Positions 18,972-31,394 of a DNA stretch of 64,000 nucleotides are shown here, in pieces. The notes beneath the pieces are model-generated. The model worked only from the letters and a program-made list of their open reading frames with translations, ran no database searches and was not told the DNA's origin. The stretch is from Macrostomum hystrix (Eukaryota; Platyhelminthes; Macrostomidae): assembly GCA_950097015.1 (NCBI GenBank), contig CATNEN010000039.1:558001-622000 (forward strand), given 5' to 3'. A program made the translations under genes and the position numbers. The first letter of the stretch is position 1. The number at the start of each line of letters is the position of its first letter.

Positions 18972-21900
18972 TCAGGTCCAGTTGACATCGGCCCAGCCAG
19001 CAATCAGCGTCCATGTATTATTCTGGCCGTCCTTGTTAATGTGGAGGCCGGTGACATCAATGCTGACGGTGAAGGTAGCATTGTACTGCATGCCATAAGT
19101 GGGGCACAGCTGCGTAGTGTTGCTGGTGCTAAAGTCGTGCCAGGGGATATCCATGGCCTGCCGACCCAAAGGCTTGTTGGCCATGTAGTCATCCTCAGAG
19201 ATGGCAAACCAGCTCCATCCGCCGTCCATAGACTTGAGGCGGCTTCGTTCATCGAAAGCCGTGCCAAAGAGGCTCGAGTCGGCGGGCATGACAAAGCCGA
19301 TCTGACTGACCAGGCTGTCCAGCGCCTCCCAGCTGGCGCCAAAGTCCACTGATCGGGAGCATTGGGCCCGGCCGCCCGGTCTATAGAGCATGCAGGTGTA
19401 GATGGCACCCTCCTTGGGGCTCACAACGTAGCTTCGGCCATGACTGAAGCCGGTAGCCTTGGGAGTCACTTCGTAGCAGGCGTCGGCTGGGGAAACGTCG
19501 TTCGTCTGCGCGCAGCCGTAGAACTCGACTCGTAGCGATCGGCTGTAGGTCTTTGGCCCACCGTTCAGCGGCAACAGGCGGATGTAGCGACCTACGACGG
19601 CCTTGTTCAGCTTTACGTAGGCTGAGCCGCCAGAGTACGTTGCCGTGTAAATCTGACGGAAGAAAAGCAGTGCTAGTGAAACTGCGAGCATTATAACTCA
19701 TATTTTCCTGCTTTCAGCTTGATTACAGATAAAGCTTGTTTGTGTAAACAATCAAAATCTCCCACAGCTAAATAAACCAGCTAACTGTAACAAATCGAAT
19801 TGAAAATCGAGGTAGAGGTAACTATTAGTTATCAGAAGATTCGACTTACCTCCTTGGTGTTTGTATTGTTTGCGTTCACATCAAACCACAGGAGACCCTC
19901 CTCACTGTATTGGAACCAGAAAGTGTCCACCTTGTTGTTCGTGTCAGTTTGGTGTGTTTGCAGCCTCACTGCGCTTACACGAGTTCGATTGCCGAAGCTA
20001 ATCTCGAGATACTCGTTGCCGTAGAACGGGGGTCCACGATGTGGTGTCGTCCACGCAGCAGTTGAATTGTAGCGGCTGTTGAGAGCACTGTCCGTTCCAA
20101 GGAAGCCACTGGAGGTTATCTGACAGTTTGCAATGGCGCCCGATTCCATGCCCAACGGACTGTCACAGTCGGGTACGAAGACTTCCAGTCCGTTGCGGAA
20201 TGTGGGTGAATAGCCGCTAATAGCCGTTGTAGTAATGACGCTGCCCGGTTTGTTTCGGTGTGTGTAGAAAGCATCGGCCAGTAGTGTAACAAACGTTATT
20301 CCGCTTCCGTACTTGAGGGCGCGCAAAGGATCAACACTGGCATTGATTACGATGTATACATTGTCGGTGTAAGTGATGCGTGAGAAAGTAATGAGAATTC
20401 CCTCGCTAGCGTTCGTATTGTTCTGGACAGTTACCGTGAATGGGGTCGAGCTAACAAAATCCGAATATCCGATAACGTATGGAATATACCAATAAAGGTT
20501 CACTCCATATGCGTTGCCACGCGAGGTCTCGGTGTGATTGAGTCGAATCGCCAGCTGAAGCTGCGATCCGGGAATTTTACTGTAGACCGAAAGATTCTGA
20601 ACCTCCGTTTGGAAAATTTGTAGACTTGGCTTGTCAGTTGCACTGATATTCACCGTGACCGGTGCCATTGTTGTAATTGTCTGCCCACTGAACGTTAGGT
20701 TACAGTAGATGTACTGTACGCTGTTGGCAATGTTCTCATCGTGGTCCATCAAGCGTGCCTTGACTTCGAACTGCAGCACGTCAGAGTCTTTGTGATATTT
20801 GCTCCATTGGTAGCGCCTGAAAACTCCAGTGTTGCCAACGTACGCATTTGCTGTTATCACGTCCACCTGGGTGTTTCCTAGCGTCGAACTATTTGAGTAG
20901 ATAAACTTAAGCTTGTCTCTACAGCAGATGTTCGTACCCATGAAAGTCACATTCAACTCTCGGAATGTGAACTTTGCCTCTGCGCTGGCAGGTGTCGCGT
21001 TGGCATAAATGGTAATCGTAAAGTTTGTAAGTGATTCAGCAATGGTGACATTGAATTTAAAAGTCTTCTCCTCAAAAATCCTCATTGTGACCATATTAGT
21101 AGTCGCAGGCATCAGGTACGGATTGAGTCCCGTGACAGAAGGCATTGTATCGGTGACGTTGAGTGACTTGCTGCCAACCCAGACTAGACTGTTACTGATG
21201 TTTACTGAAGCTCCAACCCACAGGGTTTCTCCAACGCTTGTCATAGTTCCATTTACAAAGATATCAGCCTCGATTATAATTTTGTTGTCTTCCTGAGTGG
21301 TTGCACCAGAAATGGCAATGTTTTGAATAAAACCCAGGTAGATTTGGCTTCGATCATTGGAGCCAGAACCGTAAGTATCGTTAAAAACTCGGGTTAGCTG
21401 CGTGTCATTCACGCACGGCAGGTTCCAGCCAACTCGAACGACTCTTGTGGAGCATATATGCAGCTTGCCGCGGTCACTTGTATTGAACGGAACAAGAAAT
21501 TCGACAGTGTATTCACCAAGTGTATCCACAGGTAGATAGCCCTCAAGCACAACCGTGTGGGTGCCATTTCGTACTAGATTCTGTGAGCCGTTTCTGAGTC
21601 CTAAACTGAATTGAGGCACGAATTGAATGGCTGGAAGGCTGCTGTTGATTGTTAGATTCACACCATCCACCCACAGCTTTTTGGAGCCTATGTAAATAAC
21701 CCCGCCTGCAGATACAACCGATCCATTAGTGCCTGACTTGACTTGAAGAACAACTTCGTAGAGACCCGAGTTGTCACTGCCTGTGTACTTGACATTAGGC
21801 TGACCCACATTTGCGAAGTTCAAAAGATCTAGCTGATACTCTTTAACGATAGTGGTGCTGCCGTTGGCAAAGGTCAAGTTCGGCACAATCATTGGACTCA

Positions 21901-24163
21901 AGCAAGGGACATTTAGGCCTCGATTGGCTAGTCCGACACGGCAAATATGAAGATTATCGTTTAGCGACACCACGTCAATAATATAGCGTCCGTAGCTTTG
22001 TACAACACTAGTCATGTTGTACTTCATAGTATAAGTGCCGCCAACCCACACAGTCGTATTGGGCGTCTGTTTGACGGTACTAAAAGTGGACTCATTCACT
22101 GTCGAGATGTTATTAAAGACCGTTGTAGGATCATATTCGAGTCCCACTCGAGATACATACAGCCTATTGGCCTCATACTTCACACTGGCGCCGAGCCAGT
22201 ACAATGTGTTGTTAAATAGGTTGCTCGTGTTCATGATGTAGTGCGGAGTAATGCACGCCAGGATTTGAAATCGAATAGTATTCTTGTCTCGAATCCACGG
22301 AAAGTCCAGCAGACCGACATTTGAAACGTACTGGGCCGGAAATCGAACCAAAACTCTATCAACTAGCCCATCATCAGCAGAAGAAATGTTCGTAACCCTG
22401 AGTGTGCTCGTGCTAATATTCACAAAGTTCTCACCAACCAACAGTAGCTGCACATCACAGATGGATAAGACAGCGCGGTTGTTGTCCATGACAGTAATAA
22501 ATTCTATATCCATTGGCCCATAGTGTGTGCCTATTGGCTGGTAAATGTCAAGCCAGAAAGCATGCGTAGTCCCATTGTAGATGGTACTCACCGTCATGGC
22601 GTTTTTTAAAGTAAACTGCGGCTGCTTGTTGGAAGGATAAGTTGGCTGGGTTGTGACAACAGTGAAATTTTGTGAAGAAACCCAGATAGCATTGCCATAT
22701 CGAACGCCAGCGACTATTTTTAGACTGCCTCCAGAGGCGATCAGCGAGTGGTTTAGAACGATTCCAGATATTTCAATCACAATATCGTCATCATAGAGGC
22801 CACTTCGGATGCCGGTATCCGTGATTGGGCCCAAGTCGAAAATCACATAGTCCTTGTTGGTGTCATTGGCCGAGCTAATTAGGGTTACTGTGTTATTGCT
22901 GTAGTAGAAGCATGGCATATTCCTGCCGACATGAAGAATGCGAATGCGTTGAAAAGACATCAACGCTTGCGAGTTGTTGAATGGAAATGCCACTTCGACC
23001 CTGTAGCTGCTGCTGCTGTTGCGCGGAAGAGTCATATTAAGAAAAACAGTAGCAGTAGATCCAATCATGACGTAGTCCATGTTTTGTGTGAGCTGCATAA
23101 CCGGATTGGTGGCCGGAGTGGTCCAGTTCGGGGTCTGGGCCGTCACGTTGACGCTGGCAGTCCAGATCTGAGCGAAGTTGTGCTGCAAAGCGAGCCCAAA
23201 CTTGTAGGACGTGCCAACTGAGCTGCCGTTTAGCATCCTAGCGGCAATCTTGAACGTGATGGTGTTGTCGGCATCGGTCGTGCTACTTGTCCTCATGGCG
23301 CCGTTAATAAGCTCTCCAGCGTCGAACGTGGCGATGGAACTTCGGTACTCACCCGTTGCGGCGTCAAAGAGAACCCTCGACGGAAACGTCAGGTTTCCAC
23401 TCGTAGGTGCACATCTGAAGGACCTGCCACTGTCTTCGCCAATCGTTGCAAAACAGATCGACATGATGTCAGTTGTGTTTAGTGGAGCGAAAATATCCAT
23501 GATAATCTGATTGAGCATGACCCCGGTGGTAAATTTCGCAGTGAACACGCCAGTCTCTCCAATCATTAGGCTAGATGGTCCAGTAAGAGTCAGATTAGAG
23601 ACGGTGGCACTGGTATTAGCGGTCATGTTTACCCAAGGGTAGGCCGCCTGTCCCACCCAGACTTTTGTTTGATTCGCATAGCGAGCACCGAAACTCACAT
23701 AGTAGCTAGTGTTAAATACCATGCGGGGTGAGTTCAGGACGGCAGCGCTAAACTCAAAGATAATTCTACTATTTGAACCACTCGCACCCGTATTGGTAAC
23801 GTTTCCGATGTTTAGGATGGCTCGTTCATTCCGATAGTCGTTTCCCTTTGACTCCAGGATCCACTGGTTGTTTAGTACGGTTGCGTTGATGCCGCTGATG
23901 CTGGATCCAATGCTGGTGATGGTCGGGGAGCAGATGGAGAAAAGGGCTGACGTGTTGTCACTAGCCGTGTAGATTTCGATTCGCAGTTCGCTGCTTGATG
24001 TGGCATCCATTGTGGCGTTCACTCGAAAGCGAAGGACATTTCCAAAAGTTACTGTCGCCGGTTGGAAGTCAAGCTTCTCCATCATCCAGGTGAAGTTTCC
24101 AATTGTTTGGCCCATAGCTGGGCCGGCCAGAATGGCCAGAGACAGTAGTAAAATGGAAAGCAT
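18972..24163 (-). CDS. Large secreted N-glycosylated protein with C-terminal F5/8C (discoidin) domain
   Basis: Two exons, 24163-19850 and 19652-18972, total about 1664 residues. The 197-bp intron has GAG/GTAAGT and a pyrimidine-rich CTTCCGTCAG border and joins in phase 0, splitting the discoidin domain. Residues 1-19 form a signal peptide (LSILLLSLAILAGPAMG). Then come roughly seven or eight degenerate ~170-residue repeats marked by a Cys in ISIC/LHIC, a second Cys after GxNxPC, and W.G..V/L strands. Dozens of N-x-S/T sites are present. The discoidin domain runs from CDSPLGMESGAI to RSLRVEFYGC, followed by ~170 Cys-containing residues I do not recognise. No membrane span was seen. Likely an extracellular adhesion or matrix protein; the repeat family is unknown to me. 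Confidence 0.85.
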
Positions 24164-26133
24164 GGGCAGGCAATAGCAAGGCTTGCAAACTCTGTAGGAG
24201 CATTGGGCCTTTCAAGCTTGAAGCTTTGGGGATTTTAAATGCTTCTTGGAGGCGAGAGGGGGGCATAGGGAACGTGCGGGCAGGTGAGATAGGGCAGAAA
24301 GAGGAAGAGAGATAGTGGAAAATCAATTCCACACCGTCATGGCAACAAGAAAAACAATTCTGAGATGAGGGTTTTGTGTTGAGGCAGAAAACTTTGAAGC
24401 CAGGGTGAGGAGCAAGAGAAGAGTTGGAAACAGAGGAAGGCGAGGAGCGAAGCCGGATCTTCACAGCACAGCAACAACCTCAAAGCCAATCTGCCCACCC
24501 CTCCGTCCACCCCAGCTGCTTGAGCAGCATGATGGTGGCAATAACTCATGTCAGCACCTGACGGGCCCACACGAGACGAAAAGAAGGGAGACGTGGGCTT
24601 TGCATGGGAAGGATATTAAAAGGCAGGTATTGGGTTCGCTCTGAGACCAACCAACCCAGCGCCTGCAGTGAATGATGGAGAAGGGCCTTCTAGCTCCGAT
24701 CCATAGGCTGGCCGTATGTTTCCAAGCTGCATAAATTTTTCTGCAGCCATGGCAGCAGCCTGGGAAAATATCAAGCCTGAGCATAACAAAAATAGACAAA
24801 TGCGTCGGGCTGCAAAGCAAATGAGTGGGCTAGCAACAGAGGCAAGGGAGTGTGCAAGGGAGGAAGCTGAGAGTCCGACTGCTTTCAACGCTGCCATTAT
24901 CCGCGTGCGCTGGTCTGTGACTCGCGCAGCTGACACATGCTCACTGATGCAAACACCTGCAATCGGCTAAATGTGAGATTTTTTTAGCGAAAATAGCTCC
25001 CATAATTCCTCTTTATGGCTTGTTCCAATTATCAGCTCACTAACGTTCAGCAATTTTATCGGCATCGCCTGCTTCGCTTTTGTTCCAGTATAGCCCCAAA
25101 ATCTACCAAATTAGATCGTAGCTTTGATGTTTCCATTACAAAAATTATGCTTAACAGCAAACCCCTAATATATATAGTAATTGTAGCTGCTGCAATCGGC
25201 GAAATAATTTGCGTCTTTCGCACGGGTCACAGACTAAAGAACCCATTTCAACAATACTAAAGGCGGGGGGTTTATTCGTGTAAAAATCACTCATGCTTAC
25301 GGAGAGATTGATCTAGTGCAGCGATTAATTGTATATATATAAACTTTTGACCCATCAACGCCACGGAAGATAGTTTACGAATATAAGGAAGTTGTCTATA
25401 TAACTAATCATTTAAGCAGCTTTCTTAAGTGTACATAACACGATAAATACTAATTTACAACAGCTCAGCCTTGCGTGATTTCATATAATGCGCAATCAAT
25501 ATTGCTTAAATTTTGATTCGGCCGAAAAATTTTTTCACCAAATTTGACGTGTGCACGCTGGATAACATCCAAGCTGAGATTGCATGTAAACGAATATTTA
25601 GTTTTTTTGTCTATTTGTCTATGGCAGTTCCACATTTTCATAGCCAGGTGTATATTTTAAAATCAAGAATACAGAAATTATAGAATTATAAACCTTGAGG
25701 AATGAGGCTAAAAGAAAAAAACGCTTTGGAATTACAGCATGGAAGTGGCTATTCCTATGGTCCAGTAAGATCATTTTAGCATAATTATTTCGCTTTGGCT
25801 TTAAGCCGGCAAGAACTTATGTAAAACAACTCTCACATTTGAGGATGCAATGTTTTGGTCTGTGCAGCATGCATTTGCGAGTAACTTATTAAAATATTAA
25901 AAAAAGCAAGATAGCCACTTAATTTTTACTTAATCATATGAACAAGATATGCTCGAAATACATATTATCGCAGCATTTTATATTATCGCGAGGTAATTTT
26001 TTTACATTATGGTCAACCAAGTGCGATTGGCGTTCAAGCACGGATATTCTGAAATATAGTAGAAGTTCTAACTCTTAAAATGCTGATGCTGAGCATGCCT
26101 GCTTTAAAATCATACAAATATATATATATGTGC

Positions 26134-26170
<37 letters not shown>

Positions 26171-27729
26171 GAATACATATCTCGACATGTTTATCATCAT
26201 TGATAAAGCCAGAATGAACTGAATGAGTTAAATTATTCATTAAATTCATTAAATTAAATGAAAATTACCGGCCTATATTCATACTTCTTGTTACTGTCTC
26301 TGCCAGTCATTACATTAAAAGTAGGACAACAGAATATATGCCTAATGGAAATGCTGCTTAATGACTTAACTTGCATTTCAAAGGCTTTTTTATGCACACA
26401 TCTGCTAGCAAACCTATAATAAAGAGTTTATATATAAAAAGCTTGAGAGAAATCACTGACAAAAAATACAACTTAAAAAAATTAGGTCATCAGTTATAAG
26501 ATAATAGATTTTATGAGTCGCCTTTTTGCTCTGCATGCATGCTACTAATTTTTTTTCTGTAAAACTTTTAGCATATAGGGCCTAAACAAAAAGGCTCTGT
26601 CTAAATAGTTGGATTTTATTTTAATATGGCAACTTATTTAATATTCAATATGAAGGTGTACTGTTGCTCATAAAGTCGTTTTGGAATACTATTTTTTTCG
26701 TAATAGATAAGATAACTATTACAGTGTGAAAGCTTAACACGCCTTCTTCAATGAACTGAATATATTAAAATGTATATTTTACAATACAAAATCAACACAA
26801 TGTCAATTGCATTGCATGTATGTCAATATAATTTAATACATATATATAATTTTTTTGCAATTTACTAAGTCTCCTTAGACTATATTAAATTGATAATGTA
26901 TTATACATTTACTAGTTGTCTATTAGACAACCCATGTTTATTAGACAAATTATAGACTTTTTTGTCCTATAGAAACGATTTTTTTCTTGCTGTGTTCAAA
27001 TCAACTTTACACTCCTTATGAGCTCAATAAAATTTATAATATATATTTTCGTTGCGAGTCAATTATGTTTCAATAGCCTGTTATGATAGCAGCCAATTAA
27101 TTATTTTCCGTTTTAGCTTTAAGACCCATACTTTTTAGGAGAAAAATCTAACAACATATGATTTATGGATTAAGGATTATAGATTGGATTCGCATTTTAT
27201 GTCTAGACTGCTCAAGCTTGCTTAGTAAGCCTTTTGTTTTGTACTATATATGACAAAACTGCGAAAAAGTAAAGGCTGGTTATTTTACTTTATAAAATTC
27301 CTAACAAACGTTTTTCAAGCTTATTGCAAACTATTCTATTATTTCTTCTGGTGTAGTCATACCCTGCTTCATGCTTTATTAATTCTGACACTGCTACCAC
27401 CCCTTGGCCTGCTATTTCTGAGCCCTGCACTGCTAATTTCAATCGCTTGGTTAGTAGCTCCCATTATTTGCACACATCCAGTTATATCCAGTTCCTCACA
27501 TGTTTCATCTCAGCCTATCAAACTATCACTCACTGGTTTAATCTCAGGCTAATCTCAAATCTGAGGTTTAATTTCCCCTAGATTTATTTGTTGTACGATT
27601 CTGATTGACAAATTACACATATTTTTGGCTCAGCTGCATAAAGCTTCTTGGGATCCAGCTGCTAAATCGAAACCTAGTGTATAAAGTTAAATACTTTTCC
27701 TAAAACTCACCACCCGCTCTGCTTCAGAC
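24164..27729. other. Intergenic region, no supported gene
   Basis: Holds the upstream region of the glycoprotein gene (to about 24700) and then AT-rich spacer. Open frames of 77-131 codons near 24.1-25.0 kb overlap one another on both strands and lack motifs. Confidence 0.5.
26113..26165. repeat. AT dinucleotide microsatellite
   Basis: Runs of alternating A and T with small interruptions. Confidence 0.85.
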
Positions 27730-30700
27730 ATGCCAATCTTTCTACTGGCAGTGCTGCTATTCGCCAGTCTCCATGGCAACGGGTGCGAGGGTAGTCGGCT
27801 TGCGTCAGTCGCTTCAAACCGCTCTAATGAAAAGCTACTTATTGAAATGTTGATTAGCAGGTGAGAGTGCGACTATCAGAGGGTATTAGGCTCAGAGATA
27901 GAATTGGCTGATAAGGGACTTTGCTCAGAGATAGAATTGGCTGATAAGGGACTTTGCTCAGAGATAGAATTGGCTGATAAGGGACTAGGCTCAGAGATAG
28001 AATTGGCTGATAACGGACTGGGGTCAGAGATAGAATTGGCTGATAAGGGACTGGGCTCAGAGATAGAATTGGCTGATAACGGACTGGGGTCAGAGATAGA
28101 ATTGGCTGATAAGGGACTGGGCTCAGAGAAAACATTAGCTGATAAGGGACTGGGCTCAGAGATAGAATTGGCTGATAAGGGACTAAGCTCAGAGATAGCA
28201 TTATCTGATAATGGACTGGGCTCAGAGAAAACATTAGCTGATAAGGGACTGGGCTCAGAGAAAACATTAACTTATAAGGACTGGGCTCACAGATAGAATT
28301 ATCTGATAAGGCACTGGGCTCAGAGATAGAATTGGCTGATAAGGCACTGGGCTCAGAGATAGAATTGGCTGATAAGGGACTGGGCTCAGAGAAAACATTA
28401 ACTGATAAGGGACTGGGCTCAGCGATAGCATTAGCTGATAAGGGACTGGGCTCAGCGAGAGCATTGGCTGATAAGGGACTGGGCTCAGAGATAGCATTGG
28501 CTGATAAGGGACTGGGCTCAGCGATAGCATTAGCAGATAAGGGACTGGCCTCAGAGATTGCATTCAGAGATGTCGCACCGTCAGGTACCGGGAGAAGGGC
28601 CTGCTGGGCCGACCGGTGAAGGACTACGGCAATCTCGTGGAGATCAAGTTCGGCCTCGCGTTTGTGCAGATCCTGGACCTGGATGAGAACAAGCAGCTGC
28701 TGCGCACAAACTGCTGGCTGCGCTATCAGTGGCAGGACCACCACCTGAACTGGCGTGACTGGTCCTACCCAATGTTCAAGAACCTCACGCAGATCCGCGT
28801 CTTCCCCGATCTCATCTGGACCCCGGACATTCAGCTGCTCAACTTCGCCGACGAGAGGCTGTCGGAGCGCCGAGAGGCCCGCATCGTTGTGTACGAGGAT
28901 GGCTCCGTGCTGTGGGTGCCACAGTCGCTATTCAAGAGCACCTGCCCCGTGGAGATCTTGCACTTCCCCTTTGACACGCAGCTGTGCCAGCTTGAGTTCG
29001 GCTCCTGGACCTACGACATGACGCAAATGAACATCACCTGGTATGACTACGAGATCACCTACGACAACAAGACGCAGGGCTTAGAGCCAAACCCCTACAT
29101 CGACTATACCAACTACATCCGCAGCCAGGAGTGGCGCACCGATGGCGAGGACGAGCCGGGCATCTGGCCGTCCCGTCGACGCCTGCAGATTCGCTCAGTG
29201 GTCCGCTGCCGCACTGTCACCTACCAGTCCGCAGACGGCAAACAATACAATCGCACCTACAAGACCCTGCGCTACCGGGTGCTCATGCGCCGCAGCGCCT
29301 CCTTCTACCTGTCCATCTTGGTCCTGCCCTGCATCCTGCTGTCCTGCCTCACCTGGGTGATCTTCTGGTTGCCACCCGAGTCTCCTGCCAAGATGCAGCT
29401 CGGCATGAACATTTTTGTAGCCTTCTTCGTCCTCATGCTGCTGCTGGCCGAGACCACCCCCTCAGCAGTGAAGAACTTCCCTCTCATTGGCTACTATTAC
29501 TGCCTGAATATGATTATGATCACCCTCAGCACCTTTCTCGCCGTCATCGTGGTCAACTTGCACTTCGGCGCTGACCGCCGCGCCCCACTGAACCCTTTCG
29601 TACGTCAGCTGGTTATCGAGGGTATCGGCCGGCTGTACATGGTTCGCCAGAGCATCCCACTGGCCAGCCACAAGCCGCCACCGCAGCAGCCGCTCGTTCC
29701 GCAGCTCCAGCAGCACGGGAGTTTGGCTGCATCACCAGCTCAGCAGCACCAGGTGAGCGTCCAGCCTCAAAACTGCTGCTGAAACAAATGGCTGCCTGTC
29801 AAAGCTCCACTGGAAGAATCCAGTGGAGAAATCTCCAAATGAAAAGCTTCCCTCTATACTAAATCTCTAAGGTTAGTTTGACCGGTATTTCAGCCTACAT
29901 AAACCGGTATTTCAGCCTACATAAACCGGTATTTCAGCCTACATAAACCGGTATTTCAATTCATAAACCGATTTTTTCCAACTTGCTTCATTTAATTAGT
30001 AATTCTTGTGAGATTGTGTAGATCTCTTTGTTTAAAAAATCGATTGGGAAAATGGTTAAATACTAGAAAACATACTGAAAAACGCTGCTATTCTTAAGGA
30101 TTAAACTTTTTCATCTTTAGAAGAGGCCCCTAAACTGCCAATTATAATTGATTGCATCAGTGCTTTTCTCAACCGTGCGCGTTAGTAAAGGGCAGGCTGA
30201 GTTTGAGTTGCGTACTATCTGTGCCTAGGCCAGATGGATTTGAGTGATTTAGGACATGGGACTAGGCTAAACTGCGTTGACCCGAGTTCGAATCTTTGAT
30301 GCAGTGAAATATTCGTGAAATAACTTCCAACCATTTTTCAGTTTGTTTATAATCCTGCTCTGAATAGTAAGCATTTAAAGTTTTCTGAGAACAAGCTGAA
30401 AATATACTTTGCTAGCTTTGTTAGCATTGGTTCTATGTTGCTGGGGGACATAAGTTCCCTGCTGCTAAAGGGACATTTTTCATCTGCTATCAGTGTTTGC
30501 CCATACCTGTTACCAATGATGGAGATTGTGTCTGGGCCACCCGGAGGGGGGCTAAAAGGCTAGTATAGTAATATTTTTTATACCAGTGGGACAGAGACAG
30601 GCGATTGGCTTCGATTCACGAAGCCTAACAGCGCATAAATAAGAAATAGGATGGATGGCGGGCGCGCAGCGCACAGGGATGGTCAGAGCCTGATGTACAC

Positions 30701-31205
30701 CAGCCAACCGCCGCACTGGTTTAACAACCGACCGCTAGGCCCACTCAAAACACATCTCCTTTGTACGCGTACATTTTGTTCATTAACGCAGCTAGATACG
30801 AAGTACTCAAATTAAAGCAGTTTTTTTGTAAATTACATGTTCTTACTGTCGCCCTCCCGCCCGCAGCCGAAGCTTCACCTGCCGCAGCTAAAGTACAACA
30901 AGTTTGACTCTCGTCGGCCCAGCAACGCAGCCGAGGACTCGCCGATCCTGGCTGGCGGCCACGCAGGTGCAGTTGAAAAGGACGTACGTGAGGTGAAGCG
31001 CTGCCTGCGCATGTACCTGAGTCGGCTCAAGGAGAAGGAGCGGAAGAACGTGCTGGCGATGGAGTGGCGCACCTTTGCGCTCATTCTCGACCGCGTCTTC
31101 TTTTCCGCCTACGTCATGGCCATCCTTATCGCCGTCATCAGCTTGATTCCCAGGGCGCATCCGAAGCTGGAATACAGCAACGAGGACCAGGAGTTTTGTC
31201 GCTGA
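27730..31205 (+). CDS. Nicotinic-type Cys-loop receptor subunit, predicted anion-selective
   Basis: Exons 27730-27860, 28585-29752 and 30867-31205, in phase, about 545 residues. Residues 1-20 form a signal peptide. The ligand domain has WLRYQW, the Cys loop Cys164-Cys178 with 13 residues between, and WTPDIQLLN. Loop C lacks the vicinal Cys pair, so this is a non-alpha subunit. M1 is about 284-306, M2 313-336, M3 344-368 and M4 503-527 in the last exon. The M1-M2 loop reads PESPAK: Pro-Ala stands where cation channels have Gly-Glu. That is the hallmark of anion-selective Cys-loop receptors, including flatworm and mollusc acetylcholine-gated chloride channels. The acceptor of exon 2 could instead be at 28570. 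Intron 1 is mostly minisatellite. Confidence 0.88.
27880..28566. repeat. 33-bp minisatellite in intron 1 of the receptor gene
   Basis: About 20 units containing ctgataagggactgggctca, with variants ending gagatagaattgg, gagaaaacatta or gcgatagcatt. It begins ~20 bp after the donor and ends just before the acceptor. The 33-bp period keeps frames open on both strands (130- and 296-codon frames), which I treat as artefacts. Confidence 0.93.
29880..29962. repeat. Short 22-bp tandem repeat in receptor intron 2
   Basis: Four imperfect copies of cggtatttcagcctacataa within the 1.1-kb second intron of the receptor gene (29753-30866). Confidence 0.85.
30225..30310 (+). other. Possible tRNA-derived SINE promoter remnant
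   Basis: A gagttcgaatctt stretch near 30288-30300 resembles a pol III B box, with an A-box-like tttgagtgatttagg about 50 bp upstream. No tRNA cloverleaf was confirmed. Lies in receptor intron 2. Confidence 0.25.
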
Positions 31206-31394
31206 CGTTGTCCACAGCCGTCTCTTTTGATTTGTCCCTCAATAAATTTCCGCACTTATCTGCGAATCTCTCCGACCCTCTGCACTGCGGAGGTTGTTGC
31301 AGAGCATTCTAGGCCTAATTTTTAGTCTACTTTTAGGGCAGTACTAGGGCGCAATTGCTGTGCTCAAAATTACCAGGTAGCGTGAACAGTGAAG

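Noticed and set aside
27854-28744. 296-codon minus-strand repeat frame (SLSPVPYQ-type)
   Set aside because: It runs through the receptor intron array and into the receptor exon on the opposite strand; a product of the 33-bp period.
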